From the NCBI RefSeq assembly GCF_900167915.1, contig NZ_FUYM01000004.1, positions 434,001 through 498,000 of the forward strand: a DNA stretch of 64,000 nt. The letters are read 5' to 3'. Below are positions 24,691-32,874 of this stretch, one piece after another (position 1 is the stretch's first letter; each line of letters begins with the position of its first letter). A model generated the notes under the pieces. It did no database searches and had not been told where the DNA came from. It saw only the letters and a list, made by a program, of their open reading frames with translations. Origin of the DNA: Rhizorhabdus histidinilytica (GTDB lineage: Bacteria; Pseudomonadota; Alphaproteobacteria; Sphingomonadales; Sphingomonadaceae). Both the position numbers and the translations under genes were made by a program.

Positions 24691-24721
24691 CTCTTCTCCA
24701 TCGACACGGAACGGACCAACC

Positions 24722-26047
24722 TCATTGACGCGCCGGGCCGGTGAGGGCGAGGTCAGGCGACACTCCCGTCCCGGCCGAGGGGCGGCGCGTGGTCCACCAG
24801 AGGCACAGCGACGCGAGCATCGCCAATGGAGCGCCGACCAGCGCCATGCTCTCGCCGAGCCTGGCCTCGCCGCCCAGCCATTCGCTCACGAGCGCGACGA
24901 GCGGTCCCGACAGAGCCCCGCCAAGCGACACGGTGACCACGTACAACCCCATCACCAGGCCTCGCAATTCGTTGGGAATGCGGAAGTTGATCGCGATGAC
25001 GGGAATCGAGATCGCGATCGCATAGGCGACGATGAAGGTCACCGCGGCGATCGCGAAGCCGATCAGGCTGGGCATCATCGCCAGGAAGGAGGCCGGGGCG
25101 CACAGCAGCGCCGCGATCGCGGCGGGCCGGGTGATCCCCCCGCGGTCGCCGCGACGAAGCAGGTGATCGGCCAGCTTTCCGCCCGCCAGCAGCCCGACGA
25201 CGCTCGCCCCCAGCGAGACCGCTCCGAACCAACCGGCGAAATCGGCGGGCTGCTGTCCGTAGAGACGCGTGAGGGCGGGCGGTATCCAGCTCAATATGCC
25301 GGTCGACATTCCCGACAGGAAGGTCGTTCCACCGAGCAGCGGAAGCAGGAAGGTGCGAAAGGCCCAGAGTTCCACGAGGGTACCGCCGCCCCGGTCGCGA
25401 ACCTCCATGCGCGGGGGTTCGCGCAGCAGGGCGAGCAGGGGAATGAGCAGCACGCCGCCGGCGGCGAAGGCGAGCGACAGCACCCGCCAGGCGCTTAGCC
25501 CGAAGGGCAGGCCCCCCGGACCGGCGGAGACGGCCGCCAACGCCCCGAGACCAAGGCCGCCGATGATGATGGCGCCGCCCTGCCCCAGCCCCTGGCCGAT
25601 CGCATAGCTGCTGGTCGCCATCGCGCGATGGCGCGGGGCGAAATAGTCGCCGATCAGCGACATCGCCGCCGGCAGCGTGATAGCGTTGGCGATGCCGAGA
25701 ACCGCCTTGCTGAGCATGAGCGGCCACAGGCCGCCCGACAGGGCGGTTATCACGAGGCCGGTGCACCAGAGCAGCATGGCCGCCACCAGCATCCAAACCC
25801 GGTTGACCCGGTCGACGAGCATTCCCATGGGAATGCAGAACAGCGCATAGGCCGCGTAGAGGACGGTGGTGTTGGCGAGGCCCACCTGGACGTCGGAAAG
25901 ACCGAGTTCATGTTTGATCGGCTCGACGAGCAGCGAGATCACATAGATGTCCATCGCCGTGAAGAAGGCGATAGCGACGAACAGTATCTGCGCGCGGCGC
26001 GCCACCCCAAGGTCCGGATAGTGCCGATCCCCGATGTCGTCTTTCAC
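24722..26047 (-). CDS. MFS transporter
   Basis: 441-residue 12-helix major facilitator protein. The loop between helices 2 and 3 reads IPMGMLVDRVNRVWM, a normal MFS signature, and a second-half counterpart is KLADHLLRRGDRG. The start is a GTG at 26047 with AGGA upstream. It lies between the serine hydrolase and the TonB receptor in the same direction (31 and 65 bp gaps), so it probably moves the substrate from periplasm to cytoplasm in step with the outer-membrane receptor. In position it corresponds to MlrD of the microcystin cluster, though MFS subfamily membership cannot be decided by eye. Confidence 0.9.
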   Translation of the reverse strand: MKDDIGDRHYPDLGVARRAQILFVAIAFFTAMDIYVISLLVEPIKHELGLSDVQVGLANTTVLYAAYALFCIPMGMLVDRVNRVWMLVAAMLLWCTGLVITALSGGLWPLMLSKAVLGIANAITLPAAMSLIGDYFAPRHRAMATSSYAIGQGLGQGGAIIIGGLGLGALAAVSAGPGGLPFGLSAWRVLSLAFAAGGVLLIPLLALLREPPRMEVRDRGGGTLVELWAFRTFLLPLLGGTTFLSGMSTGILSWIPPALTRLYGQQPADFAGWFGAVSLGASVVGLLAGGKLADHLLRRGDRGGITRPAAIAALLCAPASFLAMMPSLIGFAIAAVTFIVAYAIAISIPVIAINFRIPNELRGLVMGLYVVTVSLGGALSGPLVALVSEWLGGEARLGESMALVGAPLAMLASLCLWWTTRRPSAGTGVSPDLALTGPARQ

Positions 26048-26112
26048 GGGAGGTCCTTTGCGAAGGAAGCAGGCGGGACGCGGCCGTCTGAAGCGGCTGC
26101 GCCCCTCCCCGC

Positions 26113-28323
26113 TCAGAAGCCGGTGGTCAGCTTCAGGCCGATGGTGCGCGGCTGCAGCATCGTCACTTGCGCAGGTCCGCCGAGGCTCGACAGGATGGTC
26201 TGGGCGCTCAGCTGGCCGCGGACATCGAGAAGGTTGCGCACATAGAGCTGCGCATCGACCGGTCCGACCGTGATCCCCGCGCGGACATCGATCGAGGTGT
26301 AGGCCGGTAGGTGATATTGCGGCACGCCGGGATTGGCGTCGAAACTCGCCTCGCGGTCCGAAACATAGCGCAGCGTGGCGCCGAGCCGCGGTTCGAGCGG
26401 ACTGTCGACCAGCCGATAGTCGGCGTTGAGCGCAGCGGTCAGGTGCGGCGTATTGGGCAGCCGCTCGCCCTTGCGGGCGCCGAGCGCCGCATTGGCTTCG
26501 GCGACATAGCCGTCATTATAGGCGAACGCGCCGCTGAACAGCCATCGGCGGCTGGGCCGTGCCGTGAGGGTCAGCTCGCTGCCCTTGATGTGCGCCCCGC
26601 CGGCATTGAGATAGGTCGACACGCCGGCCACCTGGCTGAGGAGCTGGATATTCTTCCAGTCGATGTAGAAGGCCGAAAGATCGATACCGAAGCTCCGATC
26701 GGCCGTCTCCGCCTTTATGCCGATCTCGTAGCTGTCGAGCGTATCCGACGCGTAGGTGTCGGGAGCGCCGCGCAGGCCGGTGGCCGGATCGATCACGAGG
26801 AAGTTGGGCCCGCCGGGACGATAGCCGGTGGCGAAGCGCGCATAGGCGGTGACGTGGCGGCTGAACTTGTAGCGCGCATTGGCGAGATAGGTGGTCACGC
26901 CTTCTTTCGACGTCCGACGCGGGCCGGAGGTGACAAGCAGCCCCGCGGCGTCCTGCTCGAACGCCTGCTTGTTGCGGGCGTAGCGGATGCCTCCGGTCAC
27001 GTCGAACCTGTCGGTCAGATGCCAGGTGACGTCGCCGAACAGCGCATATTCGCGGTAGGTGCTACGGATGCGCGCGTCGACGAGGTTGACCGGCAGCGGC
27101 GCGAGGCCGGCACCGAAGACGTTGCCGAACTGGTGCAGCAAGCTCTTCTCGCGGGTGTAGAAGCCGCCCAGCAGCCATTCGATCGGCTTGCCGCTTTCCG
27201 ACGCCAGCCGGATCTCCTGAGTGAACTTCCGCGTCCGGGCGAGCTCGTCGATGCCCACGGCCTGCGCGGGCACTCCGAACAGGAGGTTCAGCAGCGTCGC
27301 ATAGACAGCCGATCCGTCGGTGGTCTGAAACGCCTTGTTCGACTGGTAGCTGCTGATCGAGCTCAGCGTCGCGCCGCCGAAGTCATAGGCGAGCGTGCCG
27401 CTGACGAGCCGGAAATCGTTGCGGAACGGTTCGGCGAGCGGGTGAGCCTGATCGAGCGTGCCGGCGATGCGGTCCCCGGCAAGCGTATAGGCCGTATAGC
27501 CGTTGCCGTCGCGGCGGATGTTCTGCGCGAAACCGGTCAGGCGGACGGTCAGCTCATCGGTTGGACGGGCGTAGAGCTCGACCCTGCCACCGTAGACCTT
27601 GCCGCGATCGACATCCTTCCGCCCGGTCGCGACATTGTCGCTGAAGCCGCCGTCGCGCGAATAATAGCCGCTCGCGCGGACCGCGAGCTTGTCCCGCGCC
27701 ACGGGGGCGTTGAGGGTTGCGGCGACGTCATAGCTGGTGCCGCCCTGGCGGGTATCGGCCAGACCGAGCTGAGCGCTGCCGCCGAAATCCGACAGCGACG
27801 GCGTGCGCATCACATATTTGAGCACGCCGCCCATCGAGCTCGCGCCGTAGAGCGTACCCTGCGGGCCGCGCAGCACCTCGATCCGATCGAGGTCGAACAG
27901 GCCGACGTCGAGCGCGCGGCGCACGCCGTTGGCGAAGGCGGAGCTCGACCCATAGGGGACGTCGTCGACGTAGATGCCGACGGTCGGCCCCACGTCGGCG
28001 CCGGTGGTCACGCCACGCAGGCTGATCTGCGAAGTGCCCGCGCCCTGCGTCGTGAACTGCAGGCCGGGAACGGTGTTGGCGAAATCGGCGAAATCGGTGG
28101 CCGCCAGCTTGGCCAGATCCTCGGCGGCCAATGCCGTCACCGACTGCGGGGCCTCGATCAGCCGTTCGCTGCGCTTTTGCGCGGTGACGACGATGTCGCC
28201 GGGCATCGCGTCCTCGCCGGACGGAGAGGCCCCTCCCTGCGCATGGGCGGGCGCCGAGGCGGCGAGTAGCGCGATCGTGCTGATCGCTAGCAACCGGATT
28301 TCACGGGCAGTTGGAGTGAGCAT
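26113..28323 (-). CDS. TonB-dependent outer-membrane receptor
   Basis: 736-residue receptor with signal peptide (LLAISTIALLAASAPAHAQ), a plug starting at GDIVVTAQKRSERLIEAPQS and carrying RIEVLRGPQGTLYGASSMGG, and a barrel ending RTIGLKLTTGF. There is no STN domain, so no sigma-factor signalling is expected. ATG 28323 follows GGGGGACATCG. It is followed by the MFS, serine hydrolase and MlrC-family genes, and preceded by a DAO-type flavoprotein whose stop is 44 bp away. It likely imports the peptide or peptide-like substrate of this island. Confidence 0.95.
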   Translation of the reverse strand: MLTPTAREIRLLAISTIALLAASAPAHAQGGASPSGEDAMPGDIVVTAQKRSERLIEAPQSVTALAAEDLAKLAATDFADFANTVPGLQFTTQGAGTSQISLRGVTTGADVGPTVGIYVDDVPYGSSSAFANGVRRALDVGLFDLDRIEVLRGPQGTLYGASSMGGVLKYVMRTPSLSDFGGSAQLGLADTRQGGTSYDVAATLNAPVARDKLAVRASGYYSRDGGFSDNVATGRKDVDRGKVYGGRVELYARPTDELTVRLTGFAQNIRRDGNGYTAYTLAGDRIAGTLDQAHPLAEPFRNDFRLVSGTLAYDFGGATLSSISSYQSNKAFQTTDGSAVYATLLNLLFGVPAQAVGIDELARTRKFTQEIRLASESGKPIEWLLGGFYTREKSLLHQFGNVFGAGLAPLPVNLVDARIRSTYREYALFGDVTWHLTDRFDVTGGIRYARNKQAFEQDAAGLLVTSGPRRTSKEGVTTYLANARYKFSRHVTAYARFATGYRPGGPNFLVIDPATGLRGAPDTYASDTLDSYEIGIKAETADRSFGIDLSAFYIDWKNIQLLSQVAGVSTYLNAGGAHIKGSELTLTARPSRRWLFSGAFAYNDGYVAEANAALGARKGERLPNTPHLTAALNADYRLVDSPLEPRLGATLRYVSDREASFDANPGVPQYHLPAYTSIDVRAGITVGPVDAQLYVRNLLDVRGQLSAQTILSSLGGPAQVTMLQPRTIGLKLTTGF

Positions 28324-28367
28324 CGATGTCCCCCTTCTCTTGATGGGCTTCCCTGGACGATGTGGTT

Positions 28368-29531
28368 TCACGAAAGGACTTCGGCGCGGAGGCGTGCGGG
28401 CGAGAGGTCCGACGCGTCGATACCCTGATCCTGAAGGTCCGCAGGAACGGAGCGGCCGCTGATCAGCTCGGCTGCCAGTCGCGACAAGGCGGGCGAAGTC
28501 TGGATGCCATAGCCGCCTTGCCCGACCAGCCAGAAGAAGCCGGGTGCATCGGATGCGAAACCGACCACCGGCGTCTTATCGGCGACGAAGGTGCGCAGGC
28601 CCGCCCAGCTATGGGTGATGCGGCGCACCGGCAAGTCGAGCGCCTGCTGCACCCGGTCCACCGCGATCGCGAGGTCGAGTTCCTCCGGCGAGGCGTCACA
28701 CGGTTCCGATGGGGTCTCGTCGGCGGGCGAGATCAGGATGCGGCCGCCTTCGGGTTTGAAATAGAATTGCTCGGCGATGTCGATCGCTGCCGGCCAGCGC
28801 GACGGATCGACGCCCGCCGGAGCGTCGACGGTGAGCGCGCTTCGGCGCTTGGGCTGAAGGCCGACGGGACATATCCCCGCAACCGCCGCGATGCGATCGC
28901 CCCAGGCGCCGGCGGCGTTGACCAGGATCGGGGCGCGGAAGCTCCGCCCGGAGGCCGCGACCAGCCAGTCGCCGTTGGCCCGCTCGATCGCCTCGACCCC
29001 GCTCGAGCAATGCAGGCTTCCGCCATTAGCACGATGGCGCCTGAGGAAATGCTGGTGGATCGCCGCGACGTCGAGATCGAAGGCGCAGCGTTCCTCGAGC
29101 GCGGCGACGACATGGCCCGGCTTCAGCAAAGGGATACGCTCGCGCAGCACATCCCCGGAGACGCGGGACACGAATGGTCCGACCGTCGGCTGGCCGGCGA
29201 AGGCCTCGAGGGCGTCGAGCTGATCGGCACGGGCGATATGCACGCAACCGCGCGGATGGGCGAAATCCTGCCCGTCGGCGCCGGCCAGGAAGAAATCACG
29301 GCTCGACCGGGTCAGCGCGCGGATCGAGGCGTTGCCATAGACTTCGGAGTGCAAAGCTGCCGAACGGCCGGTGGCATGATAGCCCGGCTGAGCCTCCTGC
29401 TCGAGCAGCACTACCTGGTGGCTGGTAGACAGCTCGGCGGCGACCCCGGCCCCGGCTATTCCTGCCCCGATCACGATGACGTCGGCTTCGAGATGCACGT
29501 CCAACCCATTTCGTTCGAATCGATGGGTCAT
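28368..29531 (-). CDS. DAO-family FAD-dependent oxidoreductase (D-amino-acid/glycine oxidase type)
   Basis: 387-residue flavoprotein with an N-terminal Rossmann fold (DVIVIGAGIAGAGVAAELS, a GxGxxG dinucleotide site, then a Glu at the end of strand 2 in LLEQEA) and the family ATG motif (GYHATGRSAALH). The C-terminus has SWAGLRTFVADKTPVVGF and WLVGQGGYGIQTSP, as in DadA, sarcosine oxidase and glycine oxidase types. It would oxidise an amine or amino acid to an imine. It is first in the island's minus-strand run and divergent from the XRE-cupin regulator. The start codon overlaps a palindrome (29531-29543), so autorepression by the regulator is plausible. Confidence 0.9.
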   Translation of the reverse strand: MTHRFERNGLDVHLEADVIVIGAGIAGAGVAAELSTSHQVVLLEQEAQPGYHATGRSAALHSEVYGNASIRALTRSSRDFFLAGADGQDFAHPRGCVHIARADQLDALEAFAGQPTVGPFVSRVSGDVLRERIPLLKPGHVVAALEERCAFDLDVAAIHQHFLRRHRANGGSLHCSSGVEAIERANGDWLVAASGRSFRAPILVNAAGAWGDRIAAVAGICPVGLQPKRRSALTVDAPAGVDPSRWPAAIDIAEQFYFKPEGGRILISPADETPSEPCDASPEELDLAIAVDRVQQALDLPVRRITHSWAGLRTFVADKTPVVGFASDAPGFFWLVGQGGYGIQTSPALSRLAAELISGRSVPADLQDQGIDASDLSPARLRAEVLS

Positions 29532-29720
29532 TTCTGACAGAAAAATTTCTAATTGGAAAATTCTTTCTGATCAGGACTTACATAAACCGCTTTGCAATGA
29601 TCTCGCAAAGCCTCCGCCTTTCGCTGTTCACCATGATTTCCGGCTAATAGATGCCTTCCACCAGCCATTTATCCGGTATGCAGCCGTCACCGGATACGCT
29701 ACTGCGATCCTGATCAGGAC
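29531..29720. promoter_or_regulatory. Divergent control region with repeated CTGATCAGGAC sites and TTTCTG palindrome
   Basis: The 11-mer CTGATCAGGAC, containing the palindrome CTGATCAG, occurs at 29567-29577 and again at 29710-29720. One copy is 36 bp before the flavoprotein start, the other 20 bp before the XRE-cupin start. The perfect palindrome TTTCTG-A-CAGAAA is at 29531-29543, and TTTCTGA recurs at 29564-29570, 33 bp away. The zone between is AT-rich compared with its surroundings. These are good operator candidates for the XRE-cupin regulator. Confidence 0.55.
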
Positions 29721-29739
29721 AACATCATTGGAATCGAGG

Positions 29740-30348
29740 ATGTCTCGCGACGAAAAAACCCTGGGGGCCGTCCTCACCAAGCTGCGCACGCGCAACGGCT
29801 GGACGCTCAAGGAAATGAGCCAGCGCAGCGGCATCCCCATGTCGACCTTGTCGAAGGTCGAGCATGGCCGCCTTTCGCTGACCTATGACAAACTGCAAAA
29901 GCTCGGCGAACGGCTCGACATCCGGATGGCCGATCTCTTCGCGGAGGATGAACGCGAAGCGAGTCCGGTACCGATCATGGGCCGGCGGAGCATCGGCACA
30001 ATGGAATCGGCCGTTCGCGTCGACACGCCCAATTATGAATATCGTTATGTCTGCACTGAATTGCGCAACAAGCGCATGGTACCGGTCCTCACGCGGGTTC
30101 ACGTGCGCTCGATCGCGGACTTCGGCGATCTGGTCCGTCATCCGGGGGAGGAATTCATATATGTGGTGAAGGGCGCCCTTATCGTCCACACCGAATTCTA
30201 CGATCCGGTCCGGCTCGACGAGGGTCAGTCGCTCTACATCGATTCAGGCATGGGCCATGCCTATATATGCGCCGAGGGATATGACGAGGTCCTGTTGCTC
30301 GGCGTGATGTCCAGCGCCGAGGAACTGCCTCCCATCCGGGGTGCATAG
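29740..30348 (+). CDS. XRE-family regulator with C-terminal cupin domain
   Basis: 202-residue regulator. Residues about 9-65 form a helix-turn-helix of the XRE/Cro type (LGAVLTKLRTRNGWTLKEMS, SGIPMSTLSKVEHGRLSL). Residues about 110-195 form a cupin (HPGEEFIYVVKGALIVHTEF, DSGMGHAYICAEG), giving a PuuR/SutR-like sensor-repressor layout. ATG 29740 is the start because longer frames run through the AT-rich promoter. It is divergent from the DAO-MFS-peptidase run and likely controls it by binding the repeats in the intergenic region. The cupin would sense an amino acid, amine or similar small ligand. Confidence 0.9.
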   Translation: MSRDEKTLGAVLTKLRTRNGWTLKEMSQRSGIPMSTLSKVEHGRLSLTYDKLQKLGERLDIRMADLFAEDEREASPVPIMGRRSIGTMESAVRVDTPNYEYRYVCTELRNKRMVPVLTRVHVRSIADFGDLVRHPGEEFIYVVKGALIVHTEFYDPVRLDEGQSLYIDSGMGHAYICAEGYDEVLLLGVMSSAEELPPIRGA

Positions 30349-30489
30349 GGGCCATCGCGTACAGCGCGCCTTCCGGGTCCCGGTGCACCGGCTGCGAAAT
30401 ATGGCGCCAGCAACGGAACGACCGGCAGCACTGTCGTCCTTTCATTCGGCGATGCGCTTCAACCTCGAGCGCCAGTGAATTAATGGGGA

Positions 30490-31551
30490 TCAGCTGCGCT
30501 TTGCGCCGTAGAAGGCGACATAGCCGACATGGTCGGAGAGCATCGCTCCATCGGCATCATGGCCGAAGGGCGTGCTGAGGCCCTGCACGGCCAGTTGCAG
30601 GCGCGCGCCGGGAACGGCCAGTTGCCAGTCGCGGGCGCGGAGCATCGAATAGGCCGCGTCGGTCGGCATGCTGCCGCAAACCGTCTCCGACGCGCTGCAG
30701 GTGCGCAGCGCGTCCCTGACGATGCCGGGCGCCCGTTCGCCCCATTTGCGCAGGTGCGCTGCGAAATAGGCCCGGCGCGCGGGACGCTGGCCGACGTTGA
30801 AGTCGCCCGCGACGATGACCGGTGCGCCGGGCTTCACATTGGCGGCGAGGAACTGGTCGAGCGCGTCGATCTGGCGGCGATAGGCGTAGAGCGACCGATC
30901 ATCGGCGACGTGCGAGGCGCGGCGCGAATTGAGGTGGACGTCGACCACCGCGATCGGTTCGCCGAGCCCCGGCACCGAGATCATTGCCAGCACCGCTCCC
31001 TTGTTCGCGAGGCAATCGAAGCCGGCGCAGGTAGGAAAGGCCATCCTCCGCACCGACAGGATCGGATAGTCGGACAGGATCTGGAGGCCGCTATCGACGA
31101 TCTTGCCGCTGCGCTCGCCGCTGAAGAAGCTCGCCTCGCGCTGGAAGGCGCGGTCGGCCTCGGTGGTGATCGGGGCGCCAGCCAACGACCGGGCGGGGCC
31201 GTTGACGATATAGCGGTAGCCGCCTTCGACGCCGATCCGCTTCGCCTGGTCGGTGAACGCTTCCTGCAGCACGACGATGTGCGGCTGCTCGCCCAGCAGC
31301 CGCAGCGCTTCCAGCCGGGCGCCGATCTTGGCGAACGCCGCCTCGCGGCCCAGCCGGACCGGCCAGGGCAGCCCCTCGATATTATAGGTCATCACCGAGA
31401 GGCCGGGATGCCCGCGCATGTTGGTCATGACGAATGGCGTGTTGCCGTTGGCAGGGCGCAACAGGCCCGGCACCAGCAATACCAGGACGATCAGCCCCAG
31501 TCCGGCCACGACCCGCGCCGCCATCTTCCCTGCTTTCGATCCGATCGTCAT
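30490..31551 (-). CDS. Membrane-anchored endonuclease/exonuclease/phosphatase family protein
   Basis: About 353-residue EEP-fold phosphodiesterase with an N-terminal membrane segment (VVAGLGLIVLVLLVPGLL). Fold motifs are MTYNIEG (metal Asn), VVLQEAF (metal Glu), VDVHLNSR, VAGDFNVG (Asp-x-Asn), and the C-terminal SDHVGY with the catalytic His. Substrates in the family range from nucleic acids to inositol phosphates and sphingomyelin, so none can be assigned. ATG 31551 has GGAG at 9-base spacing; an ATG 6 bases upstream also fits. It is divergent from the glycerophosphotransferase-like gene and convergent with the XRE-cupin gene. Confidence 0.85.
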   Translation of the reverse strand: MTIGSKAGKMAARVVAGLGLIVLVLLVPGLLRPANGNTPFVMTNMRGHPGLSVMTYNIEGLPWPVRLGREAAFAKIGARLEALRLLGEQPHIVVLQEAFTDQAKRIGVEGGYRYIVNGPARSLAGAPITTEADRAFQREASFFSGERSGKIVDSGLQILSDYPILSVRRMAFPTCAGFDCLANKGAVLAMISVPGLGEPIAVVDVHLNSRRASHVADDRSLYAYRRQIDALDQFLAANVKPGAPVIVAGDFNVGQRPARRAYFAAHLRKWGERAPGIVRDALRTCSASETVCGSMPTDAAYSMLRARDWQLAVPGARLQLAVQGLSTPFGHDADGAMLSDHVGYVAFYGAKRS

Positions 31552-31666
31552 CGCCATGCGCTCCGTTTCGAGCGCCAAGACGGCAAGCGCCTGGCAAAGC
31601 CGCACCGCTTCGGCGTGCGAATCCGCCCTTTTCGCGCCGATGCGGGTTTCGCCGGACGGTGGCGTC

Positions 31667-32872
31667 ATGGCGCGCATGAGGATCGGATTTCTGTTCAATC
31701 ACGACCAGGTCCACCAGGTCGCCCACGCCCTGCCGATCGCCTTGGCGATACGCCGGCTCCATCCCACCGCCGAGATCGTCGTCGCCACGACCAACGACCG
31801 GCTGACGGCCGAGGTCCGCCGCCTGGCGGCCGACGCCGCCGAGGGGCTGACGATCGTCCAGCTTGCATTGCGCAGGCCGCTGACGCGCTTTCTCGCACGA
31901 CATTTCGAATGGGCGCTGCCGGTGCGCAAGATCGGGGTCTATCGCGACAATCTCGACCTGTTCGAAGGTCTCGACGCGCTCGTCGTCACCGAAAAGACCT
32001 CGCTCCTCCTCAAGACCCGCTACGGCCTGAGAGTACCGATCATCCATACGCGGCACGGCGCGGGCGATCGCGCGATCGGCTTCGACAAGGCCAGCGCCCG
32101 GTTCGACCGGGTGCTCGTGTCGGGACCCAAGATCCGCCGTCGCCTGATCCAGGAAGCCGGCGTCGCCCCCGACCGGATCGACACCGTCGGCTACGCCAAG
32201 TTCGACCTGATCGGAGAACGCTCGCCCCGCCTGCCCTTCCAGGACAACGGCAAGCCGACGGTGCTCTACAACCCGCACCTCTCACCGCACCTGTCGTCCT
32301 GGTATCGCCACGGCCGCGCGGTGCTCGACCATTTCCTCCACGACGACCAGTTCAACCTGATCTTCGCGCCGCACGTCATGCTGTTCCACCGCCGCTTCGT
32401 CGTCACGATCGACAAGTTGCGGATCGACCGGCCCGGCGTCATCGATCAACGCCATCTCGACGCACCCAACATCCATATCGACCTGGGCAGCCCAGCCTCG
32501 ACCGACATGACCTACACGCTCGCCGCCGACATCTACCTCGGCGACGTCAGCAGCCAGGTCTACGAATTCCTCCATCGCCCCCGCCCCTGCGTCTTTCTCA
32601 ACAGCCATGACGTCGATTGGCGCGGCAATCCCAATTACGCGCATTGGGCGGCGGGGCCGGTGATCCACGATCCGGCCAATCTCGGTGCCGCGATCGACTG
32701 GGCTATGGTCGCGCGCGACCAGTATGAGCCGATCCAGCAGCAATTGTTCGCCGACAGCTTCGATCTGTCGGAGGAGCCGTCCTCGCTTCGCGCGGCACGG
32801 GCCGTGCTGCGCTTCCTCGGCGTGCCGGCGATGGTCGAGCCGGCGCAGGGCGGCAAAGACCTGGCGGCCTGA
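31667..32872 (+). CDS. CDP-glycerol glycerophosphotransferase-like protein
   Basis: 401-residue GT-B-like protein resembling the CDP-glycerol:poly(glycerophosphate) glycerophosphotransferase family. Features are a first half with VPIIHTRHGAGDRAIGF and SGPKIRRRLI, and a second half with LYNPHLSPHLSSWYRHGRAV, NLIFAPHVMLF, STDMTYTLAADIYLGDVSSQ and RPCVFLNSH. These follow the family pattern (an early His-Gly, a D.SS near the C-terminus). Teichoic-acid-type enzymes are best known from Firmicutes; relatives in Gram-negatives modify capsule or lipid-linked glycans. It is followed after 2 bp by a GINT1-like gene, forming a two-gene unit. The donor and acceptor are unknown. Confidence 0.7.
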   Translation: MARMRIGFLFNHDQVHQVAHALPIALAIRRLHPTAEIVVATTNDRLTAEVRRLAADAAEGLTIVQLALRRPLTRFLARHFEWALPVRKIGVYRDNLDLFEGLDALVVTEKTSLLLKTRYGLRVPIIHTRHGAGDRAIGFDKASARFDRVLVSGPKIRRRLIQEAGVAPDRIDTVGYAKFDLIGERSPRLPFQDNGKPTVLYNPHLSPHLSSWYRHGRAVLDHFLHDDQFNLIFAPHVMLFHRRFVVTIDKLRIDRPGVIDQRHLDAPNIHIDLGSPASTDMTYTLAADIYLGDVSSQVYEFLHRPRPCVFLNSHDVDWRGNPNYAHWAAGPVIHDPANLGAAIDWAMVARDQYEPIQQQLFADSFDLSEEPSSLRAARAVLRFLGVPAMVEPAQGGKDLAA

Positions 32873-32874
32873 CC

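Noticed and set aside
26311-28269. Long plus-strand frame opposite the TonB receptor
   Set aside because: It mirrors the receptor coding sequence; no start context or domain. The receptor on the minus strand has signal peptide, plug and barrel end.
21554-30348. An mlrA (CaaX-type microcystinase) gene in the mlr-like island
   Set aside because: No frame with the multi-helix CaaX protease pattern is present between the MlrC-like gene and the XRE-cupin gene.
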